Positions 41,621 to 49,055 of a DNA stretch of 51,738 nt are shown here, piece after piece (position 1 is the first letter of the stretch; every line of letters starts with the position of its first letter). Below the pieces are notes generated by a model that made no database searches, was not told the origin of the DNA, and was given only the letters and a program-made list of their open reading frames with translations. Both the position numbers and the translations under genes were made by a program. Source of the stretch: SVTX01 sp964629615 (GTDB lineage: Bacteria; Bacillota; Clostridia; Oscillospirales; CAG-272); contig CAZVUD010000005.1 in NCBI GenBank assembly GCA_964629615.1, positions 1-51,738 on the forward strand. Reading direction: 5' to 3'.

Positions 41621-42403
41621 ATGTCAAAATTAATGAAAGAGGTACAGTACCACATCAATCTCGGACGCGGTGACGTAGGCAGATACTGCATACTTCCCGG
41701 TGACCCAGGACGTTGCGAAAAGATAGCTGCTTTTCTTGACGATCCGCATCATGTATCGGTAAACCGTGAATATAACGTATACGAGGGTACTCTCCTTGGA
41801 GAAAGAATAACAGTATGCTCCACAGGTATAGGCGGTCCTTCTGCGGCTATCGCAATGGAGGAGCTTACAGCTTGCGGCGCAGACACATTTATAAGAGTCG
41901 GAACCTGCGGCGGTATCGCTACAAAGGTGCGCTCGGGCGACATAGTTATCGCATCGGGAGCTATAAGACAGGACGGAACATCTGTTGAATATGCACCCAT
42001 AGAATTCCCTGCAGTCTCAAACACAGAGGTGCTTATGGCTCTTTGCGAGGCGGCAGAGAGATCAGGCGACACATATCACACAGGCGTAGTTCAGGCAAAG
42101 GACTCCTTTTACGGTCAGCACTCCCCTGCGCGCATGCCCACGAGCCAAAAGCTTTTGTATCAGTGGGAGGCATGGAAGAGACTCAATACACTTGCAAGCG
42201 AGATGGAATCCGCAGCTCTGTTCGTAGCAGCTTCACATCTTGATGTGCGTTGCGGATCGGTATTCTGCACGGTATGGAATCAGGAAAGAGCCGACGCAGG
42301 ACTTGAGGGCGGTCTTGATGAATGTCATGACACCGAAAAGGCGATAAGAGTTGCAATAGATGCCTTGAAGATCCTCATAAATAAGGACAAGAACGCAAAA
42401 TAA
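41621..42403 (+). CDS. udp: Uridine phosphorylase
   Basis: Cleaves uridine with phosphate to uracil and ribose 1-phosphate in pyrimidine salvage. The 260-residue protein has YCILPGDPGRCEKIA, VCSTGIGGPSAAIAMEEL, FIRVGTCGGI, VQAKDSFYGQHSP and LASEMESAALFVAA, all typical for the nucleoside phosphorylase family, and the last block carries the ribose-binding Glu-Met-Glu. GGAG lies upstream of the ATG. A basic small protein follows at 14 bases. Confidence 0.95.
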   Translation: MSKLMKEVQYHINLGRGDVGRYCILPGDPGRCEKIAAFLDDPHHVSVNREYNVYEGTLLGERITVCSTGIGGPSAAIAMEELTACGADTFIRVGTCGGIATKVRSGDIVIASGAIRQDGTSVEYAPIEFPAVSNTEVLMALCEAAERSGDTYHTGVVQAKDSFYGQHSPARMPTSQKLLYQWEAWKRLNTLASEMESAALFVAASHLDVRCGSVFCTVWNQERADAGLEGGLDECHDTEKAIRVAIDALKILINKDKNAK

Positions 42404-42417
42404 GAGAGGGCTTTAAA

Positions 42418-42723
42418 ATGCGCAAAAGAGGCGAAAACAAAGATACGGTATCTGAGGTGGGCAAGACTCCATGCGAAGATACAAATGCATCTCAATGCAA
42501 TGAAAAACGGGATCTTTCTGACAAAATATACAGCCTCCTTGACTCTGCAGAGCGTTTTGCGATAAAGCTTGCCGCCATAAACCAAGTGGTGCGAAAGCAC
42601 AGAAAAAAGAAGAAAAAGAAAAGCAAAAGGTACGGCAAGATCAATAAAAAAAGCGGTGTCCTCATGCTTAAGAAAAAGGTCAAAAAGGCAAAGACGGCAA
42701 AGCCCCTGAAAAGAAAGCAATAA
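42418..42723 (+). CDS. Small, very basic protein of unknown function
   Basis: A 101-residue protein. The first 35 residues are acidic/polar; the centre (DLSDKIYSLLDSAERFAIKLAAINQVV) looks like an amphipathic helix; the last 40 residues carry a run of lysines and arginines (KHRKKKKKKSKRYGK, KKKVKKAKTAK). No family is recognised. GAGAGGG is upstream of the ATG, and it lies 14 bases after udp and 28 before the glycosidase gene, so it is probably part of a three-gene unit. The basic tail suggests nucleic acid or envelope polyanion binding, an inference only. Confidence 0.65.
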   Translation: MRKRGENKDTVSEVGKTPCEDTNASQCNEKRDLSDKIYSLLDSAERFAIKLAAINQVVRKHRKKKKKKSKRYGKINKKSGVLMLKKKVKKAKTAKPLKRKQ

Positions 42724-42751
42724 CATCTTTTGAAATAAGGAGATACTGAGC

Positions 42752-44038
42752 ATGCAAGAAGGATGTCTTCCGATAGATCGGGACGAGCTTAAGATCAGAA
42801 TAGAAAAAAACCGAGAAAGGCTTTCATGTGGCGATTATTATCAGTATGAAAGCATATTCTCCCCTGAAAGCTATACATGGTACGGCGACAAGGAAGGCCG
42901 CGCACTTTTAGCTTTCATGAGCCATTACAAAATAAGCGGCGACAAGATCCCATGCATGGACAAGCTGCTCTCAGAGCTCCCCCACCGTTTGAATGACAAA
43001 GGATACTTAGGTCCTGCATTTGAAGACGAGATACACGAGCAACAGCTCTCAGGTCACTCATGGCTCTTGCGAGGTCTGTGTGAGCACTATGATGTGTTTG
43101 CGGACAAAGCCTCACTTGATGCCATTATCGGTATCACAAAAGGTCTTTACCTTTCAAAAAAAGGGAGATTTGCCACATATCCCGTAGACCGTGATGCAAG
43201 CGGCGGCGATGTCAGCGGATCCTGCACGGGATCCTGCCACGGCTGGGTACTTTCAAGTGATATCGGATGCGCATTTATGAGCATAGACGGGCTTTCACAC
43301 GCATACTCCATCCTTCGCGACTCGGATCTCGAAGAGCTTTTGTATGAGATGTGCAATGTCTATCTCAATATTGACAAGGTAAAGCTGAAGGCGCAGACCC
43401 ATTGCACGCTGACTGCGGCACGCGGAATGCTGCGCATGTATGAATGCACACATAATGAGTTTTACCTTGACGGTGCAAAAGATATCATGGATCTGTACGT
43501 AAACAGAGGCGGCATGACCGCAACCTATCAGAACCTCAATTGGTGGGGACGCCCCGACACATGGACAGAGCCCTGCGCAATTATAGACTCACTGATGCTT
43601 TCATGCGAGCTGTACAAGATAACAAAAGAGCCATCCTTCCGTGAAACGGCAGCTCGGATATACCAAAACGGATTTGCCACGCTCCAGCGCGATAACGGCG
43701 GCGCAGGCACGGATACAGTCGTGCTTCACGGTGTGTGCGATACATTGCACGCAAAAATGTATGAGGCATATTTCTGCTGTACAATGAGACTTGCCGAAGG
43801 ACTTTTCTATATAAATGAAAATGCAGATCTTCTCTTCTACCGTAAAAGCGGCAAGGCAGAAAAGATAGACGGCATATATTATGACGGCGATGTGATACTC
43901 ACTTTGGTAAGCGGCAAGGGTGAAGAATATGTAAAGGAATATATACTCGCAGACGGGTACAAGCTCTCCCCCATACTCAAATACTATTGCCTGCCGCGCG
44001 ATGTGATCGAAAATACATCCCAAAGAATAATTTTTTAA
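42752..44038 (+). CDS. GH127-like (alpha/alpha)6-barrel glycosidase
   Basis: A 428-residue, mostly helical protein. LSGHSWLLRGLCEHYDVF, AARGMLRMYECTHNEFYLDGAKDIMDLYV, TWTEPCAIIDSLMLSCELYKIT and YEAYFCCTMRLAEGLFYI resemble beta-L-arabinofuranosidase-like (GH127 superfamily) proteins, including a catalytic-type Glu/Cys environment. Those enzymes use a Zn-bound Cys; C-C in FCCTMRL may correspond. There is no signal peptide, so it acts in the cytoplasm. It is shorter than usual GH127 (600+), so the assignment is tentative. AAGGAG precedes the ATG. Confidence 0.6.
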   Translation: MQEGCLPIDRDELKIRIEKNRERLSCGDYYQYESIFSPESYTWYGDKEGRALLAFMSHYKISGDKIPCMDKLLSELPHRLNDKGYLGPAFEDEIHEQQLSGHSWLLRGLCEHYDVFADKASLDAIIGITKGLYLSKKGRFATYPVDRDASGGDVSGSCTGSCHGWVLSSDIGCAFMSIDGLSHAYSILRDSDLEELLYEMCNVYLNIDKVKLKAQTHCTLTAARGMLRMYECTHNEFYLDGAKDIMDLYVNRGGMTATYQNLNWWGRPDTWTEPCAIIDSLMLSCELYKITKEPSFRETAARIYQNGFATLQRDNGGAGTDTVVLHGVCDTLHAKMYEAYFCCTMRLAEGLFYINENADLLFYRKSGKAEKIDGIYYDGDVILTLVSGKGEEYVKEYILADGYKLSPILKYYCLPRDVIENTSQRIIF

Positions 44039-44053
44039 AGCTTACAGATATAA

Positions 44054-44093
44054 AAATATCGGTCGTACGGAATTTTCCGTACGACCGATATTT
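44054..44093. terminator. Bidirectional terminator
   Basis: AAATATCGGTCGTACGGAA (44054-44072) and its exact complement (44075-44093), a 19-bp dyad with a 2-base centre, followed by a T-rich stretch on the plus strand. It separates the glycosidase gene from the convergent feo operon. Confidence 0.92.
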
Positions 44094-44463
44094 ATTTGTT
44101 TTTTTCCTGCAATCCGTCAAGAGTCGATTCAGACATGTCGGACATGAGTCCGCATATCGCATCCTCGCTTACCGCACCTTCGCCGCAAAGCTCAACTATC
44201 GCTCGGTCCAAAACGCAATAACCGTTTTCGTACCTCAAAGCAGCTTCCCTGCCGTAATCGGTAAGATGAGCAAGTCCAAAGCTTTTTTGAGAGATAACAC
44301 CCATATCCGACAGCGATCTGAGCATTTTATGCACGCTCGGCTTGCTGACACCTATAGTTTTTGCCAGCTCGGAATTTTTGACACCGATCCCATTCTCGGA
44401 CAGTCTGAGCATATGGATCATATATCTTATCTGCGCAGGTGTAAAATATCTGCAGTCGCTCAA
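44092..44463 (-). CDS. DtxR/MntR-like regulator of the feo operon
   Basis: A 123-residue winged-helix protein. The HTH (NSELAKTIGVSKPSVHKMLRSLSDMGVI, about 30-57) and wing (GLAHLTDYGREAALRYE) match the DtxR/MntR group, which represses iron or manganese genes when metal-loaded. The expected metal ligands in the N-terminal helix and in the dimerisation helices are not seen; instead Cys4, Cys83, Cys93 and Cys104 are present. It closes the feoA-feoB unit 12 bases after the Cys-rich protein. Local role at feo is inferred from position. A MarR-type regulator is a weaker alternative. Confidence 0.72.
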   Translation of the reverse strand: MSDCRYFTPAQIRYMIHMLRLSENGIGVKNSELAKTIGVSKPSVHKMLRSLSDMGVISQKSFGLAHLTDYGREAALRYENGYCVLDRAIVELCGEGAVSEDAICGLMSDMSESTLDGLQEKNK

Positions 44464-44475
44464 ATGTATGTCACC

Positions 44476-44709
44476 TCAATTTTCTTTTTTCTCATTGCAG
44501 TGAGGGCATGCATCGGAAGATGCAACGTCGCCTTCTTTTTCGTCAGAGCAGTGGCAATTGCTGTCACAATGACCGCATTTGCCGCTGCATGTCTTGGAGG
44601 CAGGACAGCCTATGCATTTCTGCCCGCTCTTTTTCGCGCGGTAAATATACCATATTATCGCACCAGCGATAAGAGCCAAGACAACAATTACTATGATATT
44701 TTCCAACAT
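44476..44709 (-). CDS. FeoB-associated Cys-rich membrane protein
   Basis: A 77-residue protein with one N-terminal membrane helix (IIVIVVLALIAGAIIWYIY) and a cysteine-rich tail (CIGCPASKTCSGKCGHCDSNCHC, later CPHC). This is the family found next to feoB in Firmicutes, and is thought to assist FeoB, perhaps by handling iron; evidence for a mechanism is lacking. It starts 6 bases after the feoB stop. Confidence 0.9.
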   Translation of the reverse strand: MLENIIVIVVLALIAGAIIWYIYRAKKSGQKCIGCPASKTCSGKCGHCDSNCHCSDEKEGDVASSDACPHCNEKKEN

Positions 44710-44715
44710 GATATA

Positions 44716-46746
44716 TTACGCTCCGAGAGCATATTCACGCTTTACGTTCTTCTTTGCACGAATGCTGAGGAATACAACTATTGCTGCCATAACGAGAACT
44801 GCCGCAAGACCTGCAAATGCCGCACCGACATTAAGAAGCTCGGGAGCTGTGATAAGTGTGCCTATGGTATATACAAGGTAACCTACCGTGAAGCCTGTGC
44901 AGAGCTGAAGTGCGATACCGCCCCAGAGCCACTTTGCACTCTTCATTTCTGAGTTCATAGCTCCGATAGCCGCGAAGCAAGGAGGTGTGTAAAGGTTGAA
45001 CATAAGGTAAGCCAATGCCGCTACCTTGGTAATGGCAAGTATGCCTGCTACCTCACCGCCTGCGCCCTCGATCATTGCAAGCTCATCCATGTCTATGAGG
45101 TTTTCAAGTCCAACGAAGCAAACTGCAAGTGTACCTACAACGTTTTCCTTGGCAATAAATCCGGTAACAGCTGCAGCTGCAAGCTGCCATGAAAGCACAC
45201 CAACGATAGGAAGCAAAATGTATGCAAAGGGAGATGCAATAGATGCAAGAATAGACTCATCAGCATTTTCTGCAACTGTGAAGTGCCATGTAAATGTCTG
45301 CATTATCTGAACTGCCATGTTGCACAAAAGTATGATGGTAGCCGCCTTAACTATGTAAGCCCAGCCGCGAGCGCACATGGATTTGAATGCGCCAAGGAAT
45401 GAGGGACGCTTGTATTCGGGAAGCTCGATGATAAAGAAGGACTTTCTTGCCTTATATCCTGTTACCGCATTTACAAGAAGTGCGCCGAGGAATATAAGTA
45501 TGATGCCTGCAAAATACATAAGAGCACTTACCCACCATGCATTGTCAAAGAATGCACCTGCAAAGAGTGATATAACAGGGATCTTTGCTCCGCAGGGCAT
45601 GAAGGGCGCAAGCATTGCCGTGGCGCGTCTTTCACGCTCGTTTCTGATGGTACGTGATGCCATAACTCCGGGAACTGCACATCCTATCGTAATAACGAAA
45701 GGAATTACCGATTTACCCGAAAGACCTACCTTCTTGAATATAGGGTCAAGAACTACTGCAACTCTGGACATGTATCCGCAGTCCTCAAGGAGCGCGATAA
45801 GGAAGTACATGACCATAACGAGCGGCAAAAATCCAACGACAGCGATAACACCGCCGATAACACCGTCTACAAGTATTGCACTGATAAGGGGATTTGCATT
45901 TCCAAGAAGTCCGCCTACCCATTCCTGGAAGTACTCAAGCAGAGTTACAAGACCGGGGATGGTCGTGCCGTTTTCAAATTCTATACCCTCTGCGATCCAT
46001 GCGCCGAGAGTTGACTGCGAAATGAAGAATACAAGGAACATAACGGCTACAAATATCGGTATGCCGAGCCACTTGTTTGTAAGAATGGCGTCTATCTTGT
46101 CGCCTATGTTCTTATCCTTGGTGAGCACCTTGCGGCTCTCTACCTCTTTTACGATGCCGTTTACAAAATCAAAGCGAAGTCTGTCCGCCGTTTCTACCGC
46201 GTGCTTGTCGGTAAGATCCACATCACCCTCGGAATACGGAGCGCTCTGGGATACATTTGCACATGCAACTGCGGCTTCCACAACAGCCTTAAGTCCGTCA
46301 GCCTCGGTGGAGACCGTATTTATAACGGGGCAGCCAAGCTTTTCGGAAAGTGCCTTTGTGTCGATCTTGGTCTTTTTCTTTTCGTTGATATCGCTCTTGT
46401 TGAGGGCAACTACTACGGGTATGCCAAGTTCAAGGAGCTGTGTCGTAAAGAAAAGGCTTCTGCTGAGATTGGTAGCATCTACGATATTTATTATAACATC
46501 GGGATTTTCTTTTTTTACATATGAGCTTGTAATGCTCTCCTCACTTGTAAACGGTGACATTGAATAAGCACCGGGAAGGTCAACTGCTATAAGCTGTTCC
46601 TCGCCTGCATACATCTTCTTTATCGGATGTTCCTTTTTGTCTACCGTTACACCTGCCCAGTTTCCGACCTTTTCGTTGCGTCCGGTCAGGGCATTGTACA
46701 TAGTTGTCTTACCTGAGTTCGGATTGCCCGTTAAAGCAATTCTCAT
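44716..46746 (-). CDS. feoB: Ferrous iron transport protein B
   Basis: Membrane Fe(II) transporter with an N-terminal GTPase. G1 GNPNSGKT is at residues 7-14, G3 DLPGAYSM near 56, and G4 NKSD near 116; then the helical insertion domain and about eight to nine membrane segments with CAVPGVMASR and the two Gate motifs, ending RAKKNVKREYALGA. 676 residues is standard. The TTGTTAGC-N4-GCTAACAA dyad lies 48-67 bases before the ATG. GGAGG precedes the start. Confidence 0.97.
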   Translation of the reverse strand: MRIALTGNPNSGKTTMYNALTGRNEKVGNWAGVTVDKKEHPIKKMYAGEEQLIAVDLPGAYSMSPFTSEESITSSYVKKENPDVIINIVDATNLSRSLFFTTQLLELGIPVVVALNKSDINEKKKTKIDTKALSEKLGCPVINTVSTEADGLKAVVEAAVACANVSQSAPYSEGDVDLTDKHAVETADRLRFDFVNGIVKEVESRKVLTKDKNIGDKIDAILTNKWLGIPIFVAVMFLVFFISQSTLGAWIAEGIEFENGTTIPGLVTLLEYFQEWVGGLLGNANPLISAILVDGVIGGVIAVVGFLPLVMVMYFLIALLEDCGYMSRVAVVLDPIFKKVGLSGKSVIPFVITIGCAVPGVMASRTIRNERERRATAMLAPFMPCGAKIPVISLFAGAFFDNAWWVSALMYFAGIILIFLGALLVNAVTGYKARKSFFIIELPEYKRPSFLGAFKSMCARGWAYIVKAATIILLCNMAVQIMQTFTWHFTVAENADESILASIASPFAYILLPIVGVLSWQLAAAAVTGFIAKENVVGTLAVCFVGLENLIDMDELAMIEGAGGEVAGILAITKVAALAYLMFNLYTPPCFAAIGAMNSEMKSAKWLWGGIALQLCTGFTVGYLVYTIGTLITAPELLNVGAAFAGLAAVLVMAAIVVFLSIRAKKNVKREYALGA

Positions 46747-46794
46747 TGGTATTTCCTCCTTATTTTGATCCTTGCGGATATAGATTACAGTGAT

Positions 46795-46814
46795 TTGTTA
46801 GCGATAGCTAACAA
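46795..46814. promoter_or_regulatory. Putative metal-regulator operator upstream of feoB (GTTAGC-N4-GCTAAC)
   Basis: TTGTTAGC (46795-46802), GATA, GCTAACAA (46807-46814): a perfect 8-bp dyad directly downstream of a CATATT that could be a -10 box. The same core is at 47120-47135. Confidence 0.75.
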
Positions 46815-46875
46815 TATGCCGAAAAATTGATCAGCTGCTGAAGCCTTGAGGATACAATTTTTCATGGCATACAAA

Positions 46876-47088
46876 TTATATAATGATAGCTTCAGCAAGC
46901 TGATTGTCAATATTATATCTTCCGTCCTTGATTGCAACTACACAACCGCCCTTTAAGTGGCGAACTACGGTGATCTTCTCTCCGCTGTAGCATCCAAGTG
47001 AGAACAGAAAAGCATTAAGCTCGTCATCATCGGTATTGATACCGCTTATGACATATTCAATTCCGTCCTGTGCTTCTTTTAAGTTCAT
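46876..47088 (-). CDS. feoA: Ferrous iron transport protein A
   Basis: A 70-residue SH3-like protein (ELNAFLFSLGCYSGEKITVVRHLKGGCVVAIKDGRYNIDNQLAEAIII). FeoA interacts with FeoB in the cytoplasm and is needed for transport. The start has AAAGGAG at proper distance. feoA and feoB are separated by 129 bases, which hold an operator-like dyad and possibly a second promoter. Confidence 0.94.
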   Translation of the reverse strand: MNLKEAQDGIEYVISGINTDDDELNAFLFSLGCYSGEKITVVRHLKGGCVVAIKDGRYNIDNQLAEAIII

Positions 47089-47119
47089 GACAAGCTCCTT
47101 TCTTTGATATATAGGATTT

Positions 47120-47135
47120 GTTAGCTCCTGCTAAC
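47120..47135. promoter_or_regulatory. Putative operator at the feoA transcription start
   Basis: GTTAGC (47120-47125), TCCT, GCTAAC (47130-47135). The predicted transcription start is near 47135, so a bound protein would block initiation. The core equals that of the site upstream of feoB. Confidence 0.8.
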
Positions 47136-47141
47136 GTGGAT

Positions 47142-47170
47142 ATTATACCAAAATTTATGCTCTGTGTCAA
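47142..47170 (-). promoter_or_regulatory. sigma-A promoter of feoA (extended -10)
   Basis: TTGACA (47165-47170), 17-base spacer, TGG-TATAAT with TATAAT at 47142-47147 on the minus strand. Confidence 0.9.
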
Positions 47171-47215
47171 CGCTTTTTTCCATAATTTCGCATTTTCGTA
47201 TACCGTCACAGTTTT

Positions 47216-47231
47216 GTTACCCGAAACTAAC
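47216..47231. promoter_or_regulatory. Third GTTA-N8-TAAC site
   Basis: GTTA (47216-47219), eight bases CCCGAAAC, TAAC (47228-47231). It shares only the outer half-sites with the two perfect dyads, but has the same spacing; located about 46 bases upstream of the feoA -35 box. Confidence 0.5.
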
Positions 47232-47259
47232 ATTATTTTAAAGCAACATGAATAAAAAA

Positions 47260-47275
47260 GTTAGTTCAAGGTAAC
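47260..47275. promoter_or_regulatory. Fourth GTTA-N8-TAAC site
   Basis: GTTA (47260-47263), GTTCAAGG, TAAC (47272-47275), embedded in a wider AAAGTTA...TAACTTT dyad. It lies about 90 bases upstream of the feoA -35 box. Confidence 0.5.
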
Positions 47276-47290
47276 TTTTAAAGACCCGAA

Positions 47291-47313
47291 AGGGGCGAAC
47301 ACAGTTCGCCCCT
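47291..47313. repeat. Palindromic hairpin element
   Basis: AGGGGCGAAC (47291-47300), ACA, GTTCGCCCCT (47304-47313): a perfect 10-bp stem with a 3-base loop. No T-run follows on the plus strand. Similar hairpins are common intergenic elements in gut Clostridia as far as I recall. Confidence 0.7.
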
Positions 47314-47377
47314 GCAGAGGTTATAGATTTTATGTACCTATCGTTATGTAAAGTAATCATAAAACAATATTCTTTCA

Positions 47378-47505
47378 GACCGTCGGCAACTTGCTTGCAT
47401 TCGCCGGTATATACGGGTTATCATAAAATTATTGTGTATTGCGTTGACATAACGCAATCGATATATTACTGTTTTTACGGACCGTCGGCAACTTGCTTGC
47501 ATTCG
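47378..47505. repeat. 26-bp direct repeat pair with hairpin potential
   Basis: The 26-base unit beginning GACCGTCGGCAACTTGC occurs at 47378-47403 and, identically, at 47480-47505. In copy two, CGGACCG and CGGTCCG form a perfect 7-bp stem around it; copy one has shorter, imperfect arms. Between them lies another hairpin, ATTGCGTT-GACAT-AACGCAAT (47438-47458). No open reading frame of note is seen. It may be an extragenic repeat family or encode a small RNA. Confidence 0.7.
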
Positions 47506-47590
47506 TCGGTCCGCACAACATTAAATTTATATTTATTCCACGGCTACACGATACACTCAAACCAATCCATAACATGTCAGAAAGTTTTTT

Positions 47591-47649
47591 GCCAAGCTTT
47601 TTTTCAAAAAAGCGGAAGAAGCCAAGCTTTTTTCAAAAAAGCGGAAAAA
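47591..47649. repeat. Tandem pair of GCCAAGCTTTTTTTC-AAAAAAGCGG units
   Basis: Two tandem copies of about 30 bases (47591-47620 and 47621-47649), each a hairpin (AAGC/GCTT-type arms with T and A runs). It lies 12 bases beyond the aldehyde dehydrogenase stop on the minus strand, so the copies may act as terminators. A partial third copy (GCGGAG) follows. Confidence 0.65.
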
Positions 47650-47660
47650 GCGGAGAAAAA

Positions 47661-49043
47661 TCACTTTAGAAATCTTCGTACAAGTTTTTCGTATGTCTTG
47701 CTGTTATAGGGTGCATAGCGCATGGGGAGATCTATAAGCGTGCTCTTTTTAACAATAGATCGCTTGTGCGAAAAGGCATCAAATCCCGCCTTTCCGTGAT
47801 AAGAGCCCATACCGCTCTCACCGACTCCTCCGAATCCCATATAGGATGTGGCAAGATGTATCACAACATCATTTATGCATCCGCCGCCACACCTCACGCT
47901 TTGAGTCACCGCATCGATATTTTTTCGGTCGCGTGAAAAGATATATAGTGCCAAGGGATATGCATTCTCAGATATGATGCTTATTGCCTCGTCAATGGAA
48001 TCAAATGGTATTATGGGCATAATAGGTCCGAATATCTCCTCACCCATCACCTTGTCATCAAGAGTTACATTATCCATCACCGTCGGAGCTATCTTGAGTA
48101 TCTCTCGGCTGTGCTCACCGCCGTATACGACCTTGTCAGCATCAATCAGACCCAATATGCGGTCAAAGTGCTTTTCATTTATGATCTTTCCGTAATTATC
48201 ATTTGAAAGCGGATGATCGCCGAACTGACGCTTTATCTCGCATATAACTTCTTCTATAAGCTTGTCCTTAATGCTTCTTTTGCAAAGGATATAGTCAGGA
48301 GCAACGCAGGTCTGACCGCAATTCAGATATTTGCCGAACACGATCCTACGCGCCGCAAGACTGATATCTGCGCTCTCATCTATTATGCAAGGACTTTTGC
48401 CTCCAAGCTCAAGCACAGCAGGAGTCAAGTGCACGGCAGTATGCGCCAGCACCTCGCGCCCAACACTCTTGCTTCCCGTAAAGAACACAAGATCAGATCT
48501 TTCAAGCAAGAGAGCCTTGTTCTCCTCCCTGCCCCCTTTTACTACGGCAACATAGCTCTTGTCAAAGCACTCGCTTATGATAACATCTATGACATCTGCC
48601 GTTGCAGGAGCATAAGCACTCGGCTTGAGTATAGCAGTATTGCCTGCCGCCAGCGCGTCCACAAGCGGCTCCATTGTCAAAAGAAACGGGTAGTTCCACG
48701 GACTCATTATAAGAGTGTTGCCGTAAGGCAGAGAAAGCGTGTAGCTGCGCGACGGGAATTGAGAGAGCGGCGTTCTCACCCTCTGCTTTTTTGAAAATTT
48801 CTTTATATGCTTCAGCATGTAGCTTATCTCAGACAGGGTCAATCCCACCTCACACATGAAGCTCTCATATCGGCTTTTTCCAAGATCCTTTGAAAGTGCG
48901 TCGTATATCTCGTCTTCATGCTTAAGTATGCTGTTATACAGCATCTTCAGATGCTTTATGCGGAAGCTTGTGTCAAGCACGGCACGCGTGCCGAAAAATT
49001 TTCTTTGACTCTCAAAGAGAGCCGATATCTCATTAGCTGTCAT
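47661..49043 (-). CDS. Aldehyde dehydrogenase (ALDH3-type)
   Basis: NAD(P)-dependent oxidation of aldehydes to acids. The 460-residue protein has GNTLIMSPWNYPFLLTMEPLVDALAAGNTAILKPS, FTGSKSVGREVL, VLELGGKSPCIIDESAD and the catalytic Cys in LNCGQTCVAPDYIL, with the class 3 hallmark (no extended N-terminus). The substrate is unknown; class 3 enzymes prefer medium- to long-chain or aromatic aldehydes. It starts 12 bases after the Na/Pi gene with a weak binding site, so it is probably cotranscribed with it. Confidence 0.93.
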   Translation of the reverse strand: MTANEISALFESQRKFFGTRAVLDTSFRIKHLKMLYNSILKHEDEIYDALSKDLGKSRYESFMCEVGLTLSEISYMLKHIKKFSKKQRVRTPLSQFPSRSYTLSLPYGNTLIMSPWNYPFLLTMEPLVDALAAGNTAILKPSAYAPATADVIDVIISECFDKSYVAVVKGGREENKALLLERSDLVFFTGSKSVGREVLAHTAVHLTPAVLELGGKSPCIIDESADISLAARRIVFGKYLNCGQTCVAPDYILCKRSIKDKLIEEVICEIKRQFGDHPLSNDNYGKIINEKHFDRILGLIDADKVVYGGEHSREILKIAPTVMDNVTLDDKVMGEEIFGPIMPIIPFDSIDEAISIISENAYPLALYIFSRDRKNIDAVTQSVRCGGGCINDVVIHLATSYMGFGGVGESGMGSYHGKAGFDAFSHKRSIVKKSTLIDLPMRYAPYNSKTYEKLVRRFLK

Positions 49044-49055
49044 TGCAATATGCCG

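Noticed and set aside
47378..47505. CRISPR array
   Set aside because: Only two copies, 26 bases, with a 76-base spacer that itself contains a hairpin; no cas genes in the window.
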